NCBI GenBank assembly: GCA_946811185.2
Contig: OX328101.1
Coordinates: 23,358,122-23,422,121, forward strand
Length of the DNA: 64,000 nt
DNA from: Hippopus hippopus
Lineage: Eukaryota > Mollusca > Bivalvia > Cardiida > Cardiidae
Direction of reading: 5' to 3'
Positions 42,601-54,600 of this stretch are shown here, piece after piece. Numbering within the stretch: the first letter of the stretch is position 1; the number at the start of each line of letters is the position of its first letter. The translations under genes and the position numbers were made by a program. A model generated the notes under the pieces. That model did not search any database. It worked only from the letters and a program-made list of their open reading frames with translations, and was not told where the DNA came from.

Positions 42601-45600
42601 GGCTTTACCAAGTAAACTGAAAGACTGGGATGCCTATAATGACTTGAAGACTAAACTACAGACTTACCTGGAAGTATTCCCTCTATTAAATAGCTTAGCT
42701 GCCAAGGTATGATTTAAGTTCATATTTTAAACTGTTCACATATACTGTGTACTTGGTACCTCATAGAGATAAATAGTTAGGCATCTGCTGCTGAAGGCTT
42801 TGGGAAGATTGTGATGAAGGGTGGATTTGCTCTAAACAAGCAATATCTCAAATTGTTGAATTGTTTCTTCACTTTTTTTAATTTTATTTTTGGTGTTTCC
42901 TTTTTCCCTTAAGTAAAGATGGTTTGATTTTTTGGAAGAGTCTATTAATTGCATATGAGGTAATAAGTGAGGAGCTGATCACATGGTTTATTCACAGCTT
43001 ATTCATTAACCCATAAAGTGCTGAATTTATGAAGAAATTGGAAAAATATTGCAATTTCCAATTTCAAGGTCGCTTTCATGGGAAAATGTGACAAAGAAGT
43101 GGTACATATAGATCAAAGATGAGACTGCACATTCTGTACAGCCTGATCTGAATCTCTACTGTCCGCAAAAGCTGCATAATTTGTGCTTAGAGCTGTATGG
43201 GTTAATTTCACAACAAAGTTGACATTGATCATTCACTTTGCCCTTGACTCATCCTTCTCATCATAATAATCAGCTTACTGGTTTTTGTTAGGTACATGTA
43301 TATCAAATCAGTGTTCATTGTTCATAAATCTTGCAAATATCCTTCACATGTATTGCTTGATATTTAATTTTTCCATTATGAATTATTTGACCATTAATTT
43401 TAATGTTGCTTTCCAAGAAATGGGAATGAAAATTTCATGATGATTTCATATTTTTGGTATTGATGCTAAATAGTAAATGTTGAATAAATAATGAATACAT
43501 GAATGGCCATGCATGGTTTTAGGGGTAAATGAAAAATATAGCTTCAAAGGATCTGTCATGGGCAAAAATACTTCACAATAAAGAAGTAAAGATTTGTAAA
43601 TATGTGATCATGATTTTGATAATTTTGTCAAGAAGTCCATAATAACGCTTACAGTAATCTGTTCTTTACTGAAATTCATTATTTTGAATCTATGCATGTA
43701 TCACAGGTGATATTTTGTTTGAAATTTAGGGTGGCCAGGGAAAATATATAACACTAGTAAGTAATGGGTATAAATAAAGAATGCTACCTGTTTGTACCTC
43801 CCCTATATTTGGTATTTGGGTTTATATAGGGTGAATGGTTATACTGGATAACTGTAGATATGTGAAATACATATAGTAATATAACATCTTTATTATGACA
43901 AATTGATTCTTCTTCAGTTCATCTTGACTTATATTCACACACTAATCTGAATCTAATTCTAATTTTGAATTCCATATCTAATCATCTGATTGACTGAGAG
44001 GTTCTATCAGATGACTGACTAGTATTTGAATTTAGAACAAGACATGGATTAACTTTTTACCATATAACATAAATGTAGACTTGTCTAAACTGAAAGCATT
44101 TGCAGAACACAAGTTAAAAGTTACTCAAAACATGAAATTTCTTTTTTAAAGCATGGAAAACATTGTGGAACAAGAAGAAAATACTGTTTACCCGTATATT
44201 CTTTTTTTCCTAAGGTGTCCTCTTAAGCTGTCTTCTCTAGGGTCATTAAAAGTCTTAATTGCTTAAGAATGGTTAGTGAATATGCCCCCTGGTTTTCTAA
44301 ACCTTTAGAGTGCTAGAAAAGTCAAACATGGTATTTATTGCAGTAGAAAATCCTGGTTGTAGTTTTTTTAAGACTGATTTTGGCCAAATGTTGTGAAATG
44401 TAGATCCAATATCAGACAGCCTTCTGATCTTGATCTACAACATCCGAAAAACCAAGAAAAAGTTGTCCTTTGCATTCTCAGTATTGAGTAAACATAAACA
44501 TCTGTACCTTAGAATTTCACAAAAGTAATGTTTAAAGAATGTGCAGATAAATTCCTTCTTGAAGAACCTAAACAAACATAAATTTCTTTTCTGACTAATG
44601 AAGGTATCAGTCTGATCCCAAAACTCTATTCATTTGTAATATTTATATCTGGTGACCTTTATTCTTAAACATTTTCCCAGGTTGACATACTAGTTAAGGG
44701 GTCATTGATTAGATGAATGTATATTATCCATAGTGAGTTTCTTGATAGTGTGAACAGGAAGAATTATGTCAAAGCAGAAGACTTGATGTGAAATTGGTCA
44801 TAGCATTTTTAAGTAGATATTTAAGAAAAAGATTAAACATATCAGGAAAAAATCCTCAAAAAGAATTTATGCAAGTATGAAATATATTTATTGCTCAGTA
44901 TAATCAGTCTTGTTATATTTGTTGAGAAGAAATGCATGCATAAATGCACCCGTGTCTAGTTTTCAGATGGATTAGTTAGTTCCAGAGGTGTGGAAAGTTA
45001 TTCTTTTTTCAATCATCACTTCAACACACCCCTGTAATAGACAGAGTTTGATATCATTTTAGAAGAAGGAGCATTGCCTATCAATTTCAATTGTTCCTTT
45101 TTCTAGATTTTTTTACAAATTTTTGAAAAAAAAGAGTCATATTCCCTACCTTCAAAAATTTCTCTTTTATAACATGTTTACTAGTTTTAAATAGTTCTGA
45201 AAATAGTTTGAAGTTCTGCATAGCTCAGCAGTTAAGATGTTGAATTAGCAGTCCTGAGTTCAAATAATGAAAGCATTAGGAAAAGCTAGGCTTGGCTCTC
45301 TAAATAGTAGAAAAAATGTTAGTGCTGCAAATTGGCTTCATGTATTGAAAGCAAGGTTTTCAAAAGTTTAAACTTATTTTATCCAGAGGATGCTAATACC
45401 AGGAAATAGAAGAGTGTTATAGTTTGCTGAATGAATGTGTCATACTTAACATCATGATATGATTGTGTATTAAAGCTCTCAGGTTTCAAGATGGACTTTG
45501 AAAATACCAGGTCAAGGGTAAAAGTACATTATTATCCAATGATCTAGTGTTAAACAGTAATACAAGGCACATTGTTAATGACCACACAAAATGATAAGAA

Positions 45601-48600
45601 TATATTTTATCATGTCATAAATGCACTAGCTTATACCCTAGTAGAACCATGGTAGCATAAATAGAGGATATTTGTTTTTTTCGGTGAAAGATCGAAATTT
45701 ATTTCATTGAGTGAACATAATCGGTAATATTTTCACGAGTGGCGCAGCCACGAGTGAAAATATTACCGATTATGTTCACGAGATGAAATAAATTTTGATC
45801 TTTCACCAAAAAAAACAAATATTCTATTTATTTCATGCTTTTAACCCTTTCTGGGAGGAACTTTATCAAAATCCAGTACAGTCTTTTCAGTTATTCCCCG
45901 TGGCGTACCTCCTCCGCATAGCAACGCATTACAATATTACGTCAAGCGCGAGAAATGTAAGGTAAATGATGTCATATTTCCATCTGGTTGTGAGTCACGC
46001 GCATTTTACCTAGGCAACTAGAATATAAAAATCGGTATTTTCACTGGTCGTACCCGTGGATTATTGAAAAATATTTCACCGCTATTTCTCGATATCCTAC
46101 CGGAAAGCATGAAATAACACTGACACATGGTTAAAAAGATTAATCCTTTACAAAACAGCAAAATTTCAGACTTGTCCAATTGATAGTATTTGGAGATGAC
46201 AAAAAAAAAGTTGACTCAAAAACTGAAATTTGTTTTGGGAAGGGTAGAAAACATTGTGGGAAAGGGGAGAAAATGCTGGTTACCAGCATTTTCTCCTTTT
46301 CCCACAATGTTTTCAAAAACTTTCTCTCTCAGGGTTGTTAAAACTCGGGATTGTGTGGTAAAGGATTAAAATAGTGACTGCATCAGGAACAGTTTTTGTT
46401 TCACCATTGAACATACATACATATGAACCATGCTCTGTGAAAAGGGGGCTTAATGCATCTGCAAAAAGTATTGACCCATGTCAGCCTGCACAGTCCGCGC
46501 AGGCTGACATGGGCTGAAATTTTTAGCTATCTTTAATTTTTCTGCATGTCAAATTACCATTCTACATCATGATACAGTCGGATGTTTGACAAAATGGATT
46601 TTATGGAATTATAATTAGGTTATGTCTTGTTTTGTCTGATGAATAACGGAGATGCATTAAGCCCCCTTTTGCCAGAGCATGGCTCATATATGTGTATTTC
46701 AGAACTTGTTTAGGCTGTACATCTAATAAGTGCTTTTGAAAACATTGCAATAAAAGGAGAAAGTGCTCTCTACAAGCAAGTCCTTCGTAAACCCTTACCA
46801 AACAGTTCCAAGTTTTAACAACCCTGGGAAAGAATATTCTTGAAAAAATTGTGGGAAAAGGAGAAAATAATCATCATTTTCTCCTTTTTCCACAATATTT
46901 TCTACAATTTCAGACCCAAATCTTGTCATTTGAGCCATGTTCATTTGGTCACTTGCAAATGCTTTCAACTTGGACAAGTCTAAATTTAGTTGTTTGGTAA
47001 AGAGTTCAACATAATGTTTTACATCTCATAATGATTCATGTTTTTGCATGTGATCATAAGGTTGTTTTCAAAGCAGTTTCCTGCAAAGTAATTTTTTGCA
47101 CTTTTGAGTAAAAAAAAAACTAATGAATTTTCCTATCCATATTAGGGAAGCCAGCGGTTTGAAATTCCTGTAAGTATGGCATTGGGAATAACTCTATGAG
47201 ATACAAGGGGATTATTTCCCTTTGATCTCAGAAAATGAGAAAAATGTGCTTGTCTCTTAACCCATAACTATTGTAGATGTTGTTTACATCTTTCGGTTGT
47301 TTTTTTTTTTTAAAAATGATTTTTGTTTTCAACAGCAGGGAATTTTTTGTTAATGCCAAGAACATTAACACTAATCTACTTTAGTCTTTTTTTCATTTAT
47401 AATTACTGAATTGTCTTTCTGTTTTGTTTAGAAAATCTGCCACACTGTATAACAGGAATGATTTTTTTCTTATTGAATACTGAAACACTACATGTCTAGT
47501 TTTTAGACTCATTTTTATTTGTATAGATAGTAGTTTGCACCATGTTTTATTTAATTGGTCAGTTTACTACATGACAGAAAACTTCAGACCTGCCCAAAGT
47601 GAAAGTATCTGCAGGCAATAAATTGAATGTGGTTAAATTGATATGATTTGTTAAAGGGAAAACATATTGTGGGAAAAGGAGACAACACTGAGTTTTCACC
47701 AAAATGAGATTGATGTTAAGTGTATTGTACATTGTGTTATGTTTTATTTATAATGTATGTCTTTAGTGTAGTCAGGAATGATCTTTTTATGTATTTGTCC
47801 TCCACAAATTTTTTTTTTTGAAATAAGTGTTCATCTTCTTCTGAAGTAGAGTGTGCAGCATGATTGAATGAGAAGTGTGCTTTACTTAACAGCTTAACAA
47901 ACTAAAGCAAGAAAGGCTTTCCTATTCATTTAAGAAAGATAATACCATATCATGATAAAGAGACAGTTTTCCCTGAATATCAAGGCCATTATTCACCAAC
48001 CACTGTAGTCTAATTTCTGTTGCATTTCTAGTCTGGTTTAGAAGGTAAATTAACTTCTGATTGGCTAATCCATATGGTTTAGCCAGTCAGAATTACCTTC
48101 AAAGTTAAAAAAAATCATGATAATTGGACAAAGAATTTTCTTATAAATGGTTGGTAAATCCATGCCTGGGTCAAATGTTTTAGTGTTTATGTGAAATTAA
48201 AGGAAACAAACACATTTCAAATGGTTTATGAATTTTCATTTTGTGACCATGTCAATTTTTGCATTAGCACAAAACTGCACATATACCATTTTCATGCCAT
48301 TTCAAATAACAGCCCAAGAAAACACTATGGAAAAGGGAGCGATTGCTTTTAACAGGATATTGCTCCTTTTCCCATGGGTTGAGTTTTGGTATTGAAAAGA
48401 GGATATATTTCCTCTGATCTTTGATCATACAGTGATTTGTTCCTTTTTGATGTTTGTTTCATTTTGTATTGAGGCTTAAGAAAAAAACAAAGACTCCAAC
48501 TTTAAGATGATAAGTATTATAGCCCTTTTTCTTCATGAATTGAATGTTTGTCCATATTGATATTAAAGCTGAATTAGTAAACATCAACAAAAAATAAATA

Positions 48601-51600
48601 TCATTTTGACATTCAGTCAAGAAAATCAATAATAGTATTATTCTAAATTTAGAATTTTGCCACCTATAACATGCTTATTTTCATCCTTCTTTGCAGGAGA
48701 TCAGAAATCGTCACTGGTTACAAGTCATGCAGGTGACTGGGAGCTCCTTCCAACTGGAGGCCAATGTGTTTAAACTGTCTCATCTTTTAGATATTGGATT
48801 AATCAAGTAAGTTATCCAGTCTACAGATAGGGATAAATATAGAAGGGGATGAATCTTAGTTATTTGGTTGAAATGTAGTGTGCATTACAAGTGGTTCATC
48901 TATGGAAACATTAGACTCAAAAGCACAAAAACATGCCACTAAAACAGCTAGCTGTCAAGCAAGGTGAAATTTTAATGTCTGTGATAGAAATCTGGACAAA
49001 AAAGGGGTTTCATTGGAGGCACTTTGTCATATCATTGGTTACTTTTTACTATATTGTATATGAGAAAGAGGAACTACAAAAAAAAATATATACACCTTGA
49101 GCTTTTGAGTTTTAGTTCACCTGAGCTCAAAGTGCTCAAGATGAGCTTTTTTATCATGCTGTGTCTGGCATGTGGCCTCTGTGTCTGTCGTCCAGGCCTT
49201 AAAAATTACCTTGTGTGCACTAAAGACACCATATTTCAGACCAAAACTTCTGAGAGTTGATCAGAATCTTTGTCTTGATAACTTCTCTGACAAGATTGAA
49301 ATTGGGTCACCTTGGGTCAAAAAGTAGGACACTGGGACAAATTTTAGAAAAACCTTGTGTGCACTCTAGAGGCCACATTTTCATTTGTCTTGATAATATC
49401 TGAGACAAGTTTGAAAATGAGTCAAATAGGACCAAAGCAGGTCATTTGGACAATCATAGAAAAACCTTTGTGCACTCTCCAGGCCTAATTTTCTGTCAAG
49501 TTCTCATGAAAGTCGGGGCAGCATTCTTAATTTCCTGAGCTTAATTTCCATTATGCAGACTGGATATATTTTGTATATGTACTACATCATCACCACCAGG
49601 ATCTCTCTAACTTTAAAAAATATAGATCACCTTACTCAGATGAGTGCTTTAGGGCTCTTTATCTTATTGATAAGAAAATCCTGGTTTAATACCAACTTGT
49701 AGCCCTAGTCAGTTGCATGTGTCCTTGAACAAGACACTACAGAGTTAAAGCCTAGTGCTGGTGAAACCCAGAAAGACATCGACAAATGCATTGTTACTGT
49801 TATGAAACTGAGTTGGTAATGAACATGGCGTGAAATACCATTCAAACAATTACATGAAAAATAAATGAGCCATGCTCTGGCAAAGGATCTCCGTGATGCA
49901 TGATACCAAGCATGCCATCACATAATTATGGATCCATAAGATCAGTTTTCTGTAACAACTGACTGAGCTTTGAGGTACATTGGTCCTTTTAAATGCAGAA
50001 AATTGTTAAAAAGCAAAAAGTTTCAGCCCCAGTCAGCCTTTGCAGACTGCACAGGCTGACCTTGGTCAATACTTTTAGCAGATACATTAAGCCCCTTTTT
50101 CACAGGGCATGGCTCAAATATATCATATGACAATTTTTGTCAGAGCAGAAACCCATTGTGTTTGATTTCAAAATAACTGAATTGATGTCTTGGACTTGTA
50201 TCCAAATTTGAATTATCTTGCAGGCATAAGGTAGCAATAGAAGAAATATGTTTGGGTGCAAGTAGAGAACTAGAACTTGAAATTAAGATGAGAATGACGG
50301 AAGAGGAATGGACAGAACAAGTTCTAGCGTTTGAACCATACAAACGTCGTGGTCCAATTTACTTGGATAAAGTCTTCACAGAGAGATTGCTTGAACAGCT
50401 AGAGGATGCACAGGCTCTGTTAGCCAATATGCTTACGTCCAAGTAAGGCACTTTGTTATGTTTCACATGTCTGTATCCTTGATATTCCATTGTCTGATGG
50501 AGAGAATTTTCATTATGCTACATGGGCATTGGGGCAATATCGACTTATATTTTCATTACTTCGAAATTCCAAAACTTAACATTTGATTGGCACAGACATT
50601 AAATTTCATAATTCTATCAGTTTTCCATTTAGTATACGAAATTGGGATGATTTCTTTCTTTGACAAAATTTTAGTGATAACTCTTTTTTGGAAGACAAAT
50701 TTCAGCCATGTTCAAATCGAAAGCGTCTGCAAAAAGAAATGAAACATTACTCAAGAACATGAAATTTGTCTTTCAAAGAAGAAAAACTCTTTTAGAAAAG
50801 GAGACATGTTGGTATTTAGCATTTTCTCATTTTCTCACAATTTTATTCAAAATCCATTTATCCTATAGGTCTTTCAAAGTCTTGATTCTGTGGTGAAAGG
50901 TTAACTGTTTAGATGTGTCCAAATTGAAAGTATTTGCTGGGAACAAATTAAATGTGGCTAAAGTGGTGAGAAAAATGTTTGAAAGGGAAGAACACATTGT
51001 GGGAAAAGGAGAAAATGCTGGTGTAGCATTTTCTTCTTTCCACAGTGTGGTCAAATGATTTCTTCTTCAAGGTCGTCAAAACTCTGGATAGTGTGACAAA
51101 AGGTTTCAGTGCCAGAATATCTTGACAATAAGTAGTACACTTTATTAGCTCGACTGTATTGGAAGAAAAACCTCATCATGCAAAAACTTTGACATTTTGT
51201 AATACCTATGTCACTACTGAAGATATTTACTCCAAACTTGGACTAGCTCTGAACTATTAACTCTTTACCAAACCATAAAATTTTAGACTGGTCCAAATTG
51301 AAAGCGTTTGCAGGCATCAAGTTAAAAGCGGCCAAAATGATGAAATTTGTTCTTGATAGGGTAGAAAACATTGTGGGAAAAGGAGAAAATGCTGGTTACC
51401 AGCATTTTCTCCTTTTCCCACAATGTTTTCAAAAGCCTTCTTTCTTAAGGTCATTAAAACTCGGGATTGTGTGGTAAAGGGTTAAAAGGAGAACTCGTAC
51501 AACAGGGGCAGGTAACCATCAAAATATTTTTGACATAAAGTCCCATTTTACTTCCAGGTATATAGGCCCCTTGAGGGATGAGGCTGCATCTTGGGCTGAG

Positions 51601-54600
51601 AAACTCAAAGAAGTTGCTGAGGTACTAGAGCTGTGGTTGGAAGTTCAAGACCTGTGGCAGTACCTGGAGGCTGTGTTTAGCAACCAGGTGGCAGCAAAAG
51701 AACTTCCCCAAGAAGCCAAGAGGTTTGCTAGGATTGACAAGAGCTGGACCAAAATGATGAAAAGAGCATTTGACACCAGAAATGTTTTGCAGGTATTTTG
51801 ATTTTGCTTCCCTGTTCATTTCAGCTACTCTGTTAATTCATAGCTAGAAAACAAAATTTTAGACTTGTCCACCTTGAAAAAATTTGCAAGCAACAAATCA
51901 ATAGTGGCTCAACAAAGTGATTTGATTGGGTCAAGAAATCAGGTGACCAGCATTTTCTCCTTTTCCCACAATGTTTTCAAAAACCCTTTTCCTTGAGGTT
52001 GTCAAAATACAAGATCGTTTGGTAAAGGTTTATATACCATAAGCAAAAGACAAAACATTAAAGTTTGAAACCTAAATTATTTTGTATCTTCTGTATATTT
52101 ATTTAGTGCTGCTATGGAGGGGAGGTTCCAAAAGCTGTTTTACTTCGTCATGTGTATGAGGAACTGGAAATCTGCTTTAAATCTTTGGTTGGTTACCTGG
52201 ACAACAAGAGACGTGTGTTTCCAAGGTTCTATTTTGTGTCAGACCCAATTCTACTTGCCATACTAAGTAGACCAACAGATTTGGAATCAGTAAAGCCTCA
52301 TTTGAAGTAATTTAAATTTGGTTTTATTTCCAATTTTAACTCCATCTCTCTGAGAGGAAATTAGGGTGAACATAAAAATATGTTTATATAGTTTTTTCAT
52401 TTATTTATTTTTGCTGCTCATTCCTACTTAACCTTTTCCACTATGACAAAATTTAGACTTTTCTGCAGATGACAAATTCTAAGTCAAAATGAATGGGATT
52501 AATTTCTTATGTTGGTAGATAACATTTTTACAAAAGGAGAAATTTTTTGTTACAAGCATATTTTATTTTTTCCAGTACATTTTTAAAAGGGTTTCTCTCA
52601 ACACATTAAAAGACTACTGTTTTTTAAGGGTTAAAACCCCTGTCTAGAATGTCTGAGACTGCTTTGACTTGTAGGCCCTTTTCTGTTAGATAAATGAAAC
52701 TGATATTTCCACCAGTTCCATTCAAGGCAGTGCCATTCAAGAATATTTCAGCATACAGAATAAAGAAGATCAGACTGCTCATCTTCTCTTTGATCTGGGA
52801 TACGGTTGTAGCAGTATCAGATTCAATTTTGTTAAAATTTCAGTAACAGGTACAAATCATTCACATTTCTGTACAGTGAAGTTAAGAATATAACAGCAGA
52901 ATTATATATTGGTCTTAGCCAACTATATTATATGATAACCATTTTAACAGTATATGCAAGGCTTTTGAGGCCATATTTATCAAATTTATTCCTAATTCAA
53001 TTTTATTTCTTAATCACCTGCTTAACCACCAATCTAATTGGCAGATGCATTCTGTCTTAGCTCTGTAGATGGCGAGAGTTTTGAATTAGAACAATATTTG
53101 AAATTGTTTTTAAATACAATGTGTTGTCCTCTAAAGATTAAAATCATTCTCTTTCACACAGATCAATTTTCACATGTATCAATGATGTTAAGCTGGAAGA
53201 GACAAGAGCTGGACCCATAGAGCCAACAGATGAGGTTGGATTTCAAGGATCTGCTACTGGCCTTAGATCTAACACACCACACAGTAGAGCTAAAACATCT
53301 AGTGCTCTGTCCCAGTTAACTAGAGGTGACACACCACCAAAAATTGACAAGAGACTGACCCAAATATATGTAAGTAAATGTATACTGAGTTTCTGTTATT
53401 CTCTGTTATTCTGTTGCATTTGAGGATGATAATGTTTATATGAATTACTCTAGAAATAATTGTGTGAAAATATATATGCATGAAAATATATTGCATATTA
53501 TAGTATGCTGCATTACATTAATCTTTTCACTCATAAGCCTTTATATTCATGTCTTTTTATTCAGTTACGGTGTTAAATATCTCATTATTCATTGTCCTTC
53601 ATTTACCACTATTGTCATGTGCATTAGAAGTCTGTGAGAGAACAAGCTTGTGCAATATTTATATTTCTTTTTCTATCAAAGAAATTAAAATAAGCTTATT
53701 CTAAAATTTCAAAATACTAGTATGAGTCTCATGATGATGTTATGATTAAAGAAACTTTGATACCTGGAATAGGTCTCCTCCTTTATCTCAAGTACATATA
53801 TAAAATTTAGTGTAAAAGTTTTCAGTAGTTTTGTGATTTACATTATACTATTTTGTATTTGAGAATGAATTTAATACCTGTATCTGGTGTGATTCCTCTA
53901 GAGAAGAATTAGTCGTCAAGATAAAGATGGGCTTGATTTTGTAAGTCATGTAAAGCAAATAACAGGAACTCTAACCAAACTCTGTTCTTCTTTACTCCTC
54001 TTTGAATAATTCATTAAATGAAAACTACAGATACTCTCAACCCTTTACCAAACAATTACGAAATGTAAACTGTAACCTCAAGAAAGAGGGCTTTTGAAAA
54101 CATTGTGGGAAAAGGAGGAAATGCTGGAAACCAGCATTTCCTCCTTTTCTCACAATGTTTCCTAATTTTATCAAAGACAAGCTGCACCATTCCAGCCTCC
54201 TTTATTTTTTCATCAGCTAATACTTTTAAATTGGACAAGTCTACAAGTTTGTTGTTTGGTAAAGTGATAACTTCTACTCTAATTTATTAAATGAACTCCT
54301 TAACCCTTTTTCACACAATTCAGACTTTTAACGACGCTGAGAAAGAAGCCTTTTGAAAACATTGTGCGAAAAGGAGAAAATGCTGGTAACCAGCATTTTC
54401 TCCTTTTGCCACAATGTTTTCTGCCCTTCCCAAAACAAATTTCAAATTTTCAGTCACTTTTATTTTGTTGTCTGCAAATGCATTCAATTTGGACCAGTCT
54501 AAAATTTTGTCGTTTGGTAAAGAGTTAAAGGAAGTAAATTCACAAATACAGATGCTATTGCAGACAGTGTAGACTGCAATCTTTGATTACAACTAGCTAG

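Larger units (their letters stand above)
42707..48696. other. Long intron 28 (6 kb)
   Basis: Contains family A copies (44050-44270, 46140-46369, 46790-47006, 47560-47700), a family B copy (46425-46685), family D copies (43006-43205, 44398-44452), a long inverted repeat (45660-46115), a SINE head (45215) and two candidate microexons (43730 and 47146). The rest is AT-rich and unassigned. Confidence 0.75.

Noticed and set aside
45215..45290. Functional tRNA gene
   Set aside because: A-box-like and decayed B-box-like motifs exist but no acceptor stem, anticodon arm or terminator can be folded; better explained as a SINE head.
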